Both the position numbers and the translations under genes were made by a program. From Collinsella sp. (lineage in GTDB: Bacteria > Actinomycetota > Coriobacteriia > Coriobacteriales > Coriobacteriaceae), in assembly GCA_019419555.1 (NCBI GenBank), contig DXZR01000002.1, positions 1 through 64,000 of the forward strand: a stretch of 64,000 bases of DNA, read 5' to 3'. The notes under the pieces were generated by a model. The model ran no database searches. It was not told the DNA's origin and saw only the letters and a program-made list of their open reading frames with translations. Below, piece after piece: positions 20,193-28,770 of this stretch (position 1 is the stretch's first letter; each line of letters begins with the position of its first letter).

Positions 20193-21050
20193 ATGCGCAA
20201 ACTGTTTTCCCGTCAGCTCATCGAGGCCCGCCACGAGATGCTGAGCATCTACGAGGCCGTCGATCTGGCCCTCCACGATGCCGTGAGGGCCTATGTTACC
20301 GACGACCGCAAGCTCGCCACCAAGACCAAGAAGCGCACGCTCTCGATTGATGCTCGCTGCGCCAACTTGGAGGCCGTGTGCTACAACCTGATCGCTACGC
20401 AGTCGCCGGTCGCCTCCGACTTCCGTTTGCTGCAGACGATTATCTACGTCGACTTTAACCTGCAGCGCATGACCGATAAGGTTCGCCAGATCTGCCGCGC
20501 CACGCGTCACATGGTCAAGGCCGACATCTCGCTGCCTCAGGAGCTCGTCGGCACGGTTGAGGCCGAGGCCGAGGCCGTGTACCAGGTGCTGGGCTCGTCG
20601 CTGTCCGCGCTCGTCACCAACGACATGTCCATCATCTGCAACCTGGCCGTTGAGGATGAGCCGGTACATGCGGCGTACGAGAAGTTCTTCCGTACCTTTA
20701 ACCGCATGGACACCGGCGATTTTATGGACGACGACAGCAACTATGACGACCTGCGCCGTGCCATCATGGTTTCGCGCTACCTCGATCGTATCGCCTCGAT
20801 TTCCATCGATGCCGCCTGCCGTCTGACCTTCCTTTTGACCGGACAGCGTATGACTGCCGGCGATATCGCCTGTACGGATGAGGACGAGCTCGAGAGCATG
20901 CGCGTGCCTTCGGGCGAGGGCGTCATTATGAGGCCCGCCGTGGATGCACGCTTTGTTGCCAAGGTGCCCGCTAACGAGGTGAGCGAGGGTCTTCGCTACC
21001 TGTTGGATCATCTTGAGGACGAGGATGATGCCGAGGACGATGAGGAATAG
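20193..21050 (+). CDS. phoU: PhoU phosphate signalling protein
   Basis: Helical cytoplasmic regulator that links Pst transport to phosphate signalling. At 285 residues it is longer than the usual 215-240 because of an extension after the second PhoU repeat, ending in a strongly acidic tail (EDEDDAEDDEE). The start at ATG 20193 follows TTGGAGTG. It is the last gene of the pst operon. No PhoR/PhoB-type two-component pair is in the window, so its signalling partner is unknown here. Confidence 0.9.
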   Translation: MRKLFSRQLIEARHEMLSIYEAVDLALHDAVRAYVTDDRKLATKTKKRTLSIDARCANLEAVCYNLIATQSPVASDFRLLQTIIYVDFNLQRMTDKVRQICRATRHMVKADISLPQELVGTVEAEAEAVYQVLGSSLSALVTNDMSIICNLAVEDEPVHAAYEKFFRTFNRMDTGDFMDDDSNYDDLRRAIMVSRYLDRIASISIDAACRLTFLLTGQRMTAGDIACTDEDELESMRVPSGEGVIMRPAVDARFVAKVPANEVSEGLRYLLDHLEDEDDAEDDEE

Positions 21051-21088
21051 GGTAGCCCCGTTCGTTGAGAGATTGTAAATACCTAAGG

Positions 21089-21120
21089 GAGCGCGGCCTT
21101 GCGGATGCGGGGTTGCGCTC
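21089..21120 (+). terminator. Possible weak terminator after phoU
   Basis: GAGCGC and GCGCTC flank an inner GC-rich pairing; only a short T-poor tail follows, so it may attenuate rather than terminate. Confidence 0.35.
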
Positions 21121-21170
21121 TTGCGTTAGCATGGGACTACTTGTTGTGCTGTTAGCGGAGGCGATTGGCA

Positions 21171-21908
21171 ATGGATAACTATTTGAATGTAATGCGCGCT
21201 CGCCGCGAGCAGATACTTGAGCGTTTCTATGCCGCGCTCGATCGCGCCGGGAGGTCCCGCGATGCCGCGCGTCTGATTGCCGTGTCCAAGACCGTCGGCG
21301 TCGATGAGACCATCGTGGCCATCCAGGTGGGATACCGCCATTTTGCCGAGAACCGCCCGCAAGAGCTCGTCCGCAAACTCGCAGGTCTGGCGGAGCATCC
21401 GGAGCTACCCGAGGTACGCTTTGATATGATCGGCAACCTTCAGACCAACAAGATTAACGCGGTGTTGGGTTCGGCCGAGCTGATTCATTCGGTTGGTTCG
21501 CTTCATTTGGCGCAGGCGATCTCGAGCCGTGCCGTTCGCAAGATCGAAGCGGGCGAGCTTTCTGCTCCCCAACAGGTGCTAATCGAGGTTAACGTAAGCG
21601 GCGAGGAGTCCAAGGGCGGCTTTTCGCCCGATGAGATTCGTGGCGCTGCCGGCGAGCTTGCGGAACTTGAGGGAATTTGTGTGCATGGCCTTATGACCAT
21701 GGCTCCTCGAGGGAACAAGGATGTGGCACGTCGCACTTTTGCCGGGCTGCGAGAGCTGAGGGATGAGCTGGAGGCGGCGCATCCCGATCTGAGCTTGCCC
21801 GAGCTCTCTTGCGGCATGAGCGAGGACTTTGAGCCCGCCCTTGAGGAGGGCTCTACGCTCATTCGTCTGGGCAGGGTAGTATTTAGCCCGGAGTTTGCAG
21901 TAAAATAG
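21171..21908 (+). CDS. yggS: YggS/YlmE-family pyridoxal phosphate homeostasis protein
   Basis: The 245-residue alanine-racemase-fold protein binds PLP without known catalytic turnover and helps balance B6 vitamers and amino acid pools. The PLP lysine lies in LIAVSKTVG near residue 38. The family segments HFAENRPQE and GLMTMAP are present. ATG 21171 follows GCGGAGGC; the TTG 6 nt upstream is less likely. In Gram-positives this gene typically lies between pgeF and sepF; here the pst-phoU genes separate it from pgeF. Confidence 0.93.
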   Translation: MDNYLNVMRARREQILERFYAALDRAGRSRDAARLIAVSKTVGVDETIVAIQVGYRHFAENRPQELVRKLAGLAEHPELPEVRFDMIGNLQTNKINAVLGSAELIHSVGSLHLAQAISSRAVRKIEAGELSAPQQVLIEVNVSGEESKGGFSPDEIRGAAGELAELEGICVHGLMTMAPRGNKDVARRTFAGLRELRDELEAAHPDLSLPELSCGMSEDFEPALEEGSTLIRLGRVVFSPEFAVK

Positions 21909-21968
21909 GGCTCTGAAGTGCGCACTGGTTTACAGAGCGCCTGCACTAAACCGTGAGAGGACACAACC

Positions 21969-22694
21969 ATGGGCTTCCTTGACGAGATTAAAAATAAGAT
22001 GCACCTTGGCGGCCAGCAGGGTTACGACCAGGGCTATGGCCAGGATGACGACTACGGCTACGATGACGGCTACGATGATGGCTATCAGAACAACGGCTAC
22101 AGCGGTACCTCGGGCGAGGGCTTCTATACCCAGGACGAGCCGAGTAACGGCCTGCTGGGCCAGACGCGCCGCGGTGAGGCCGAGTCGGTCGCCGTGTATA
22201 CGCGCTCCGGCCAGCTGGTCGGCGATGACTCGCGTCATGCAACGACGTACAATCCGCCGTCGCGTTCTCAGGATAGTGCCGCAGGCGGCTATCGCCCCGG
22301 CGCTTACGACACGCCGTCGAGCTATGCCGAGAGCGCCCGCGCTCGTGCCGCGGCACCTGCGCCCGCTTCTGCGCCGAGCGACGCCTCGGCCTATGCAAAC
22401 AACATCATTAACGCCACGCCGCAGCTGCCTGCCTATGTCCTGCGCCCTGAGAGCTATGACGATGTCGAGACCGTTGTCCGCCGCGTGCGCACCAAGCAGC
22501 CCGTTGCGCTGATTTTTGTTGGCGTTCGCACCGAGGTCGCCAAGCGTGTCCTGGACTTTAGCTATGGCTTTGCCTGCGGCCTGGGCGCTACGGTCAAAGA
22601 GGTGGGCGATCGCGTGTTTATGGTGCTGCCCGCCGGCTGCGAGGTCAAGGATTCGGACCTCAAGAAGCTGCGCGCCGACGGCTACCTTAAGTAA
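21969..22694 (+). CDS. sepF: Cell division protein SepF
   Basis: FtsZ membrane anchor of 241 residues. An N-terminal amphipathic segment (MGFLDEIKNKMHLGG) can bind membrane. A long low-complexity region rich in Tyr, Asp and Gly, then Ala/Ser, spans about 17-145, followed by the globular SepF domain (about 150-241) with AKRVLDFSYGFACGLG. In genomes without ftsA, SepF is thought to be the main Z-ring anchor, which fits the absence of ftsA here. It has a GAGAGGA site before ATG 21969. Confidence 0.94.
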   Translation: MGFLDEIKNKMHLGGQQGYDQGYGQDDDYGYDDGYDDGYQNNGYSGTSGEGFYTQDEPSNGLLGQTRRGEAESVAVYTRSGQLVGDDSRHATTYNPPSRSQDSAAGGYRPGAYDTPSSYAESARARAAAPAPASAPSDASAYANNIINATPQLPAYVLRPESYDDVETVVRRVRTKQPVALIFVGVRTEVAKRVLDFSYGFACGLGATVKEVGDRVFMVLPAGCEVKDSDLKKLRADGYLK

Positions 22695-22715
22695 ACCCAA
22701 GACGAGGAGATTCTC

Positions 22716-22997
22716 ATCAACATCTACACCATTGTCCAGCTGGTCAACACGCTGTTCAACTTCTACTCCACACTTATTGTGGTCTATTGCTTTATGACGT
22801 GGATTCCCATGAAGCAGGGCGGCCTGCTGCAGGATATTGCCGCGGTGCTCGATAGCGTCTGCGGTCCGTGGCTCAACCTGTTTCGTCGGTTTATTCCGCC
22901 GATGGGCGGCGTTGATTTTTCGCCGGTCGTTGCGATTATTGCGTTGCAGTTGGTGCAGAGGCTGATTCTGCAGCTTCTTATAGGTATACTCGTATAG
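22716..22997 (+). CDS. yggT: YggT-family membrane protein, apparent ATC start
   Basis: Translating from 22716 gives a 93-residue protein with two hydrophobic helices (about 5-27 and 66-92) and the YggT signature FIPPMGGVDFSPVVAII near residue 56. No ATG, GTG or TTG lies between the in-frame stop at 22692 and residue 22 of this frame. The first canonical codon, GTG 22779, would delete most of helix 1. GAGGAG (22704-22709) sits 6 nt before ATC 22716, so I infer initiation at ATC, with ATT 22710 an unlikely alternative. It lies between sepF and divIVA, its usual place. Confidence 0.82.
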   Translation: MNIYTIVQLVNTLFNFYSTLIVVYCFMTWIPMKQGGLLQDIAAVLDSVCGPWLNLFRRFIPPMGGVDFSPVVAIIALQLVQRLILQLLIGILV

Positions 22998-23059
22998 TAC
23001 TGGCTCAGTAACTTACGTCGGGCGCCCGGCGCCAAGGCGATGATAAAGGAGAACTTGTT

Positions 23060-23737
23060 ATGGCTATTACCCCTGCTGACATCCAGGCTCAGACTTTCTC
23101 TGAGGCCAAGCGCGGCTATGATCCCGCCGAAGTCGACGTCTTTTTGGAGACGCTGTCCTCCGAGGTTGACGCTATGCTTGCCAAGATTGTCGATCTTAAG
23201 GGTCGTCTGACTGCCACCGAGCAGCAGCTTGCCGACACGCAGGCCCAGCTTGCCCAGGCTCAGGACGCTGCCGCTCAGGCCGTTCCCGCCGCTCCTGTGG
23301 CCGCTCCCGCACCCGACTTCTCCGCTCAGGAGCGCCAGATCTCCGCTGCGCTGATTGCTGCCCAGCAGACCGCCGAGGGCATCGTCAACGATGCCAACGA
23401 GAACGCTGAGCGCATCCGCAACGAAGCCGACGCCAAGGCCCGCGAGGTCATCCGTCAGGCCCTGACCGAGAAGCAGGCCGAGCTCGAGGAGATCGACCGT
23501 CTGAAGGCTTCCCGTGAGGAGTTCAAAGCCGAGTACCTCAAGCTCATTCAGCACTTCATGGACGATGCGCAGAATTCCTTCCCGTCCGACCTTATGGCCT
23601 CCACGCCGGTCGGTTCTGCGGCTTCTCCTGCAGTGACCGTTCCCGCCGCCGAGCCGCTGCCTGTCGCTGATCCGGTTGTTCCCGTGGCTGACCCCTTCGC
23701 CCCGATCGACAACTTTGCCGCCGACGACCTGGACTAG
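23060..23737 (+). CDS. divIVA: DivIVA-domain polar/septal protein
   Basis: The 225-residue coiled-coil protein has the DivIVA N-terminal membrane-targeting domain (MAITPADIQAQTFSEAKRGY, with the FSEAKRGYDPAEVDVFL motif). A coiled coil (about 30-75), an Ala/Pro linker, a second coiled coil (about 95-165) and a Pro/Val-rich tail follow. DivIVA marks negatively curved membrane and organises poles and septum. An AAAGGAG site precedes ATG 23060, and a strong terminator follows. Confidence 0.93.
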   Translation: MAITPADIQAQTFSEAKRGYDPAEVDVFLETLSSEVDAMLAKIVDLKGRLTATEQQLADTQAQLAQAQDAAAQAVPAAPVAAPAPDFSAQERQISAALIAAQQTAEGIVNDANENAERIRNEADAKAREVIRQALTEKQAELEEIDRLKASREEFKAEYLKLIQHFMDDAQNSFPSDLMASTPVGSAASPAVTVPAAEPLPVADPVVPVADPFAPIDNFAADDLD

Positions 23738-23766
23738 CGCCAGAGCTACAATCTCGTGCCCTTAAG

Positions 23767-23795
23767 AGGAGCTCGCACCTGCGGGCTCCTTTTTT
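23767..23795 (+). terminator. Intrinsic terminator after divIVA
   Basis: An 11-bp complementary arm pair (AGGAGCTCGCA / TGCGGGCTCCT) with a very short loop, followed by a run of T, closes the yggS-divIVA transcript. Confidence 0.9.
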
Positions 23796-24106
23796 AGTAG
23801 ATTTTTGGGATATGCCTTAATTTCTAGCTTTTATCAATTTTATATACGGTGCTCCGCAGAGAGCCTGTCACAAGCTCGATATGCTTGAGAGACAATCCGA
23901 TGCGTCATTTCACATTGTGGGTGAAAGCCCCGCAATCATTGACTAAGTTCGATATGTTCGAAATCCATATCACGTACATGGGTAATAACGGTATATGGAG
24001 GCTCGCAAGTAGTCAAAGTAACCGAACCGGGGCAGAAAGGTGCGCAAACAAACCGCGACGAACAGCTTCTTCCGCATTTCCTTAGGCAAGCGAAAAGAGG
24101 GATGGC
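23796..24106. other. AT-richer intergenic stretch with local structure
   Basis: No convincing gene. It contains two near-identical 18-nt segments (23872-23889 and 23945-23962, consensus AAGYTCGATATGYTYGA) 73 nt apart. A hairpin ATTGTGGG/CCCGCAAT lies between them (about 23913-23938). Composition is clearly lower in GC than its surroundings. It may be the leader of the next gene or a separate RNA; I could not match it to a known riboswitch. Confidence 0.4.
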
Positions 24107-24535
24107 ATGATGGCCAAGAGCTACGTAAAGATTGTAATTGTTGTTCTTGCAGTTGGTCTTGCAATGGCGCTATGTGCATCGTTTGCGAGGTATAGGTCCG
24201 AGCAGTCGTTCATCGATGGCGCTGAAAATGGGTTTGGCATAGACGGGATGTATGTCAACGATGGCGCGACCAGGCCGTCTATGGCGATTCTTGCAGGCGA
24301 AGACATGGAATGGCAAATCTGTAATGCTGATGGCTCTTGTATGAGTGGTCGTTTGGCTGCAACAAGCGATCCGAATTCGTTTGATCTTCTCGACGATGAT
24401 GGAGCGGATTGCGGTTCTGTTCACCTGTCATATGCATCGCGAGATGGGATGGACGGCATTCTCTATGTCTCTCACAAGATTGGTGATTTCAAGATGCGCA
24501 GGACTAACCGCGTGCCGGCTTTTATTGAGGAATGA
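24107..24535 (+). CDS. Hypothetical membrane-anchored or secreted small protein
   Basis: A 142-residue protein I do not recognise. One hydrophobic segment (about 7-27) near the N-terminus would act as signal or anchor, followed by an acidic extracytoplasmic domain. Three Cys residues lie within it (WQICNADGSCMSG and ADCGSVH). ATG 24107 and 24110 are both possible after AGAGGGA. Codon use is less C-biased than in the dcw genes, matching the lower GC of this locus, so it may be recently acquired. It stands alone between two oppositely directed units. Confidence 0.7.
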   Translation: MMAKSYVKIVIVVLAVGLAMALCASFARYRSEQSFIDGAENGFGIDGMYVNDGATRPSMAILAGEDMEWQICNADGSCMSGRLAATSDPNSFDLLDDDGADCGSVHLSYASRDGMDGILYVSHKIGDFKMRRTNRVPAFIEE

Positions 24536-24633
24536 TGGTTGCTGTGTTAGTCGCCTACGGCTCGGCCATGTATTCGTGAAAGCTGTTCCATCTGTATTCC
24601 AATAGGGAAGCGCGTGCGCCCTGGGCGCGAAAA

Positions 24634-24669
24634 CGCCGAGCTCTGCGTGTGATAGGGCAGAACTCGGCG
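24634..24669 (-). terminator. Terminator-like hairpin after nitroreductase
   Basis: CGCCGAGCTCTGC (24634-24646) pairs with GCAGAACTCGGCG (24657-24669) with one mismatch. On the minus strand it is followed by TTTT, so it most likely ends the nitroreductase transcript. Confidence 0.6.
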
Positions 24670-24713
24670 AAGGGCGCGTGGCAAAAAGGAGATTTTAGGG
24701 CATGTGCCAAAAA

Positions 24714-25244
24714 CTACTTGAGGAGGAAGTCGGAGAGGGGAATGGTGCGGGCATCGCGATGCTCGGGATCGGCGATGTGGTCGGCAGGATAGCCGCAGAC
24801 GAGCATGTGATAGGGATAGACGCCCTCGGGTAGGTTGAACCGCTCTCGGGCTAGCTCGGGCTTAAAATGGCATACCCAACACGTTCCCAGGCCTTGCTCC
24901 TCGGCCTCCATCATCATTTGATCGCAAACAATCGAGGTGTCGATAGCGCTGGAGTTCATCTGGTCATAGGGGCGAACCCAAGCGTCGTCGGTAACGCTGC
25001 AAATAAGGAAGATGAGCGGAGCGCCAAAGATAGACCCATCACGAGCAAAGCGCGGCTGACAAACAGCAGCCTTTTCCAACAACTCCGGAGTATCAAGCAC
25101 CATCACGCGGCTTGGATGATTATTACAAGCAGAAGGAGCAATACGCCCAGTCTCAACAATGGCATCCACCACAGCCTGCTCAACAGAACGATTCTCAAAC
25201 AAACGACAAGAATAACGACCCCGAGCCAAATCCAAATACGCCAT
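24714..25244 (-). CDS. Nitroreductase-family FMN oxidoreductase
   Basis: The 176-residue flavoprotein is of the small nitroreductase family, reducing nitro or quinone-like substrates with NAD(P)H. The N-terminal RYSCRLFENRSV segment and the IAPSACNNHP region carry typical FMN-contact residues, and the C-terminal part has EEQGLGTCWVCHF. ATG 25244 follows GGAGGG on the minus strand. Its first half uses mostly T-ending codons while the second half uses the C/G-ending codons of the neighbourhood, an odd internal shift. The native substrate cannot be inferred. Confidence 0.85.
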   Translation of the reverse strand: MAYLDLARGRYSCRLFENRSVEQAVVDAIVETGRIAPSACNNHPSRVMVLDTPELLEKAAVCQPRFARDGSIFGAPLIFLICSVTDDAWVRPYDQMNSSAIDTSIVCDQMMMEAEEQGLGTCWVCHFKPELARERFNLPEGVYPYHMLVCGYPADHIADPEHRDARTIPLSDFLLK

Positions 25245-25423
25245 AACCAAACCCTCCAAAGTCAGCAAATCAATCCAAAACAATCCAAAGGGTACCCAAA
25301 GCCCCATCCACCCAAACGCTTAAGGCGGCCCCAAAGTTCCCAACCGGGCCCCAAGGCCCTGCCAACAAAAGCCCCATCGCTTTCAAAGTACCAGCCAAAG
25401 TTCAAATGGCGGTACGTAAGGGA

Positions 25424-25502
25424 GCGGGCCCGACCACTGATAACCTTTTGAACGACTCTGCTTGCAGCCGGAGTGAAAAAGGTTATCAGTGGTCGGGCCC
25501 GC
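25424..25502. repeat. Long perfect inverted repeat (26-bp arms), likely terminator
   Basis: Arms 25424-25449 and 25477-25502 are perfect reverse complements of 26 nt, from GCGGGCCCGACC to AACCTTTT, around a 27-nt loop. An outer 8-bp pair (GGTACGTA at 25411, TACGTACC at 25514) extends it. It lies just past the stop of the DUF47 gene on the minus strand, so it may terminate that operon, but it is much longer than a usual terminator stem. Confidence 0.85.
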
Positions 25503-25526
25503 GACCGGTGGGATACGTACCCCCAA

Positions 25527-26150
25527 TTAACTGTTCTTCATGACAATCGAATCCACGACATCAGCCACATTCTCGCAGCAGTCGGCGCAGTACTCCAGGA
25601 AAGCGTAGACGTCACGCCAGGCGATGACCTCGAGCGGGTCCTTGCCATTGACGTGCAGGTTGCGCATGGCGTTGATGTAGAGCTCATCGGCCTCGGACTC
25701 AATGGTGTTGATCTGGATGACCAGCTCGCGCAGGGTCTTGGACTTGCGGTAATTAGGCAGCTCGACCATAAGGTCCTTCATGGCGCGGCAGGCGTCGGTC
25801 ACCTTGTGGGCGATGACAATGGCATCGGGGTGGATGCTCTGGATGTTGGTGAAGTAGACGCGCTGCACGACGCCCTCGATACGGTCAAGCACAGTGTCGA
25901 GCGAGCAGCTCATCAGGTCCAGATCCTCGCGCTCAAGCGGGGTGATAAAGGCAGTGAGCAGGGCATCCTCGAGCTCATGGTGCTTCTTGTCGGCCGCATG
26001 CTCAATCGCATGCATCTCTTCGAGCATGCCGTGGATCTGCGCGGGATCAAAGTTCTCAAAAATCTTGATGAGCAACTCTGCGGCCTGGACAGCAAGGTCG
26101 GCGCAGGCGACGTAGTTGTCAAAGTAGAACGAATCGGGTTTCTTTGCCAT
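25527..26150 (-). CDS. DUF47/PhoU-like phosphate transport regulator
   Basis: The 207-residue all-helical protein is of the DUF47 (TIGR00153, YkaA-like) family, distant from PhoU. These proteins are usually encoded beside a PiT transporter and are thought to modulate it. It begins AKKPDSFYFDNYVACADLA and carries EHAADKKHHELEDALLTAFITPLEREDL near residues 46-75, typical of the family. GAAAGGA precedes ATG 26150. It lies 67 nt downstream of the PiT gene in the same direction, and a long inverted repeat follows its stop. Confidence 0.9.
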   Translation of the reverse strand: MAKKPDSFYFDNYVACADLAVQAAELLIKIFENFDPAQIHGMLEEMHAIEHAADKKHHELEDALLTAFITPLEREDLDLMSCSLDTVLDRIEGVVQRVYFTNIQSIHPDAIVIAHKVTDACRAMKDLMVELPNYRKSKTLRELVIQINTIESEADELYINAMRNLHVNGKDPLEVIAWRDVYAFLEYCADCCENVADVVDSIVMKNS

Positions 26151-26217
26151 GAGTGGGTCCTTTCGAGGCGAAGACGGGTGGGCGAGGTATTGCGGTCCGG
26201 ATGGACGTTCGGTTTGA

Positions 26218-27267
26218 CTAGATGAACATCATGAACAGCTTGGCCATGACAAAGCTGATAAGTCCGCAGGCGGGGAAGGTGAAGAACCAGGTGAACATCA
26301 TGTCCTTGACGACACCGAAGTTGATCGCCGAGAGGCGCTTGACGGCACCGACACCCATAATGGCGCAGGTCTTGATGTGCGTGGAGGACACGGGGATGCC
26401 GGTGAGCGTGGCAAGCAGCAGGTTTGCGGCGCCCGCCAGGTCGGCGGAGAAGCCCTGGTACTTTTCGAGCTTGACCATGCTCTGACCGACAGACTTGATG
26501 ATGCGCTCACCGCCCACGCTGGTGCCGATGCCCATGGTGGCCGAGCACAGCAGCATGATCCAGATGGGGATGCCGGCGTCGCCGACGCTCGTCTGTCCGC
26601 TGGCAAAGGCGACACCTAAAAAGAGCACGCCGATAAACTTTTGTCCATCTTGCGCGCCGTGCATAAAGCTCATGGCCGCGGCACTTGCGATCTGAGCATA
26701 TTTAAAGAAGACATTGGCACGTCGCCTGTTGGCGGCGGCGAAAAGAATCGAGACGAGCTTGCACAGGACCCAGCCCATGATAAAGCCCAGGCCGATGGAG
26801 AGCGCCAAGCCGTAGATGACCTTCATCCACTCGTGGACGTTGACGCTGCTCGCGCCGCCGAGGGCGATTGCGGCACCGGTCAGGCCGGCGATAAGGCTGT
26901 GGCTTTGCGAGGTGGGGATGCCAAAACGCGATGCCGTGGCGCCGTAGACGACGATGGAGAACAGCGCCGCGCAGAGGCACGCGAGCGCCATGGTGCTGTT
27001 TCCGCCAAAGTCGACGATATGTGAGATGGTGTTGGCGACGCTCGCGTTAAAGTGCGTCATGATGAGCACGCCGAGGAAGTTGAATGCGGCGCTCATGAGA
27101 ATGGCTGCGCGGGCGGGCATGCAGCGCGTGGTGACACAGGTCGCGATGGCGTTGGGCGCGTCGGTCCATCCGTTGACGAAGATAGCGCCGAGCGCGAGGA
27201 TCACGGTGACGGCAAGGACTGGGTTCGACACAATTTGGCCGAGGAAGGCTGAGAACGTTACGTCCAT
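26218..27267 (-). CDS. pit: Inorganic phosphate transporter, PiT family
   Basis: The 349-residue integral membrane protein has about ten hydrophobic segments. It carries duplicated PiT signature segments: GWTDAPNAIATCV near residue 33 and a second in the C-terminal half around GTSVGGERIIKSVG. PiT proteins import metal-phosphate with proton or cation coupling at low affinity, complementing the Pst system encoded a few kb away. Start ATG 27267. It is transcribed leftward with the DUF47 partner. Confidence 0.92.
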   Translation of the reverse strand: MDVTFSAFLGQIVSNPVLAVTVILALGAIFVNGWTDAPNAIATCVTTRCMPARAAILMSAAFNFLGVLIMTHFNASVANTISHIVDFGGNSTMALACLCAALFSIVVYGATASRFGIPTSQSHSLIAGLTGAAIALGGASSVNVHEWMKVIYGLALSIGLGFIMGWVLCKLVSILFAAANRRRANVFFKYAQIASAAAMSFMHGAQDGQKFIGVLFLGVAFASGQTSVGDAGIPIWIMLLCSATMGIGTSVGGERIIKSVGQSMVKLEKYQGFSADLAGAANLLLATLTGIPVSSTHIKTCAIMGVGAVKRLSAINFGVVKDMMFTWFFTFPACGLISFVMAKLFMMFI

Positions 27268-27515
27268 ATATGGGCTTTCTCGAAGTTTGCAGGCACGTTA
27301 CAAAAACATGATAAATCGTATCACCTCCTGCGGGTTTCTTTACCGAGTTCTGATGGGAGAAGTGAATTTTTTGGCACTAACATTGAATATTTGCCCTGTT
27401 GACCGCGGGTGTTCTTTTTGCTAGCACGCCATGAGGACACGTGCGCGCCCCAACATCCCAAAACCACAGCCTGTTCGCTTTACAATATGCAAACATGCGT
27501 TCGATAATAGGAGGC

Positions 27516-27854
27516 ATGGAATATCGACAGACAGATGGTAAAACTCGACGCGTGCACAAGCAGTATGTGGACGTCGTGGCCCGCATCCTCGCGGGCGGAC
27601 AAGTCGTGCCGGTTACCGTCTGCTGGGTCGACGGTCGCTGTTTTACGATCGACGAGATTGTCTCATCCACCGGTTTTGGCCTAACGGTTCACGGCATTCG
27701 TACGGCAACCTATAAGGTTCGTTTTGGTGGGCATGCGACCGAACTGTATCTGGAAGAACAGGCGCGCGAGCGACCGGATGGCTCGCAGGCCCATCTGATG
27801 CGTTGGTGGGTGTGGGCATTCGACCGTACGCTCGAGAGCGGGCGCCGCAGGTAA
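27516..27854 (+). CDS. Hypothetical small basic protein
   Basis: A 112-residue protein with no signal peptide or membrane helix. It looks like a small beta-rich fold: the segment QVVPVTVCWVDGRCFTIDEIV followed by TYKVRFGGHATELYLEEQ and a C-terminal tryptophan-rich HLMRWWVWAFDRTLE. The overall pattern resembles small actinobacterial proteins of the DUF6504 type found beside DNA-repair genes, but I am not sure of that. ATG 27516 follows ATAGGAGG. It stands alone, preceded by a TACAAT -10-like element (27481-27486). Confidence 0.7.
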   Translation: MEYRQTDGKTRRVHKQYVDVVARILAGGQVVPVTVCWVDGRCFTIDEIVSSTGFGLTVHGIRTATYKVRFGGHATELYLEEQARERPDGSQAHLMRWWVWAFDRTLESGRRR

Positions 27855-27933
27855 GAGCGCGCGGCATTCGGGTACAATGGCAGGAATCTTGTCACCTACG
27901 GCGCTGTCGCGGCGCTTTTGAAAGGACGATATT

Positions 27934-28629
27934 ATGAACGATATCCAGGGTTATCAGAACGGCCCCATTGAGACCGGCGCAAGCCGTGCCAAGGAGATGT
28001 CGCCGCGTGCGTACAACCTTGCCATGTCTGCCCTGATCTTTTTGGGCTTTTGCGCCATGGGTGCCGGTGCTTACTTTACGAGCACCATGGCGTTTGCCCG
28101 CATGATGATGAGCGGCGCCGCCTTGCCGCTGGTCTTTGGCTCGTTTATTTTGACCATCGTCGGCATGGTCATGATGTCGGCCGCCGCGGGCAAGCAATCT
28201 GTGGGTCTGTCCCTTGTGGGCTACGTAATCTTTGCGAGTACCTTTGGCCTGACCGCGTCGTTTGGCCTTGCCAATTACGACCTGCCCACCATCAACACTG
28301 CCTTTATCGCCACGGCCGCCATCACCTTTGTCTTTGGTGCGCTGGGCGTGACCTTCCCCAAGTTCTTCCAGCGTGTGTACGGCATTGGTTTTGGCATCCT
28401 GCTTGCCACGATTCTGGTCGAGATCGTGCTGATGTTTATGGGCGTCTCGCAGTCCATCACCGACCTGATCGTGATCGTGGTGTTCGCCGGCTTTATTGGC
28501 TACGACACCTATGTGGCCACGACGGTGCCGCCCACGCTGCCCAACGCCGTGCTCATGGCATCCAACCTGTTCGTGGACATCATCAACGTGTTCCTGCGCA
28601 TCCTGAACATCCTTGGTCGTCGCGACTAG
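27934..28629 (+). CDS. Bax inhibitor-1/YccA-family membrane protein
   Basis: The 231-residue protein has seven hydrophobic helices after a hydrophilic N-terminus of about 28 residues. The BI-1 family features include the C-terminal segment GFIGYDTYVATTVPP near residue 188 and a final helix ending INVFLRILNILGRRD. Bacterial members are pH-sensitive calcium-leak channels or protease-associated membrane proteins; the function in this organism is unknown. A GAAAGGA site precedes ATG 27934 and a UUCG-loop terminator follows. Confidence 0.9.
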   Translation: MNDIQGYQNGPIETGASRAKEMSPRAYNLAMSALIFLGFCAMGAGAYFTSTMAFARMMMSGAALPLVFGSFILTIVGMVMMSAAAGKQSVGLSLVGYVIFASTFGLTASFGLANYDLPTINTAFIATAAITFVFGALGVTFPKFFQRVYGIGFGILLATILVEIVLMFMGVSQSITDLIVIVVFAGFIGYDTYVATTVPPTLPNAVLMASNLFVDIINVFLRILNILGRRD

Positions 28630-28678
28630 CGCGGGGCATTGCAGCGTTTCTTGTCGGACGCGGTAAAACGATGTGAAA

Positions 28679-28704
28679 GGCGGTCCTTCGGGGCCGTCTT
28701 TTTT
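28679..28704 (+). terminator. Intrinsic terminator (UUCG loop) after BI-1 gene
   Basis: GGCGGTCC and GGGCCGTC pair around a TTCG tetraloop and are followed by six T. Confidence 0.9.
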
Positions 28705-28770
28705 GTGCACGGCGGGGTATCATGGATGGGAAAAGCCGATAGCGGCAGAGACCGAGAAAGGTGACCACTT

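Noticed and set aside
24714..25244. Nitroreductase as part of a transferred island
   Set aside because: Only its first half and upstream gap differ in codon use; the second half is typical, and no mobile-element genes are present.
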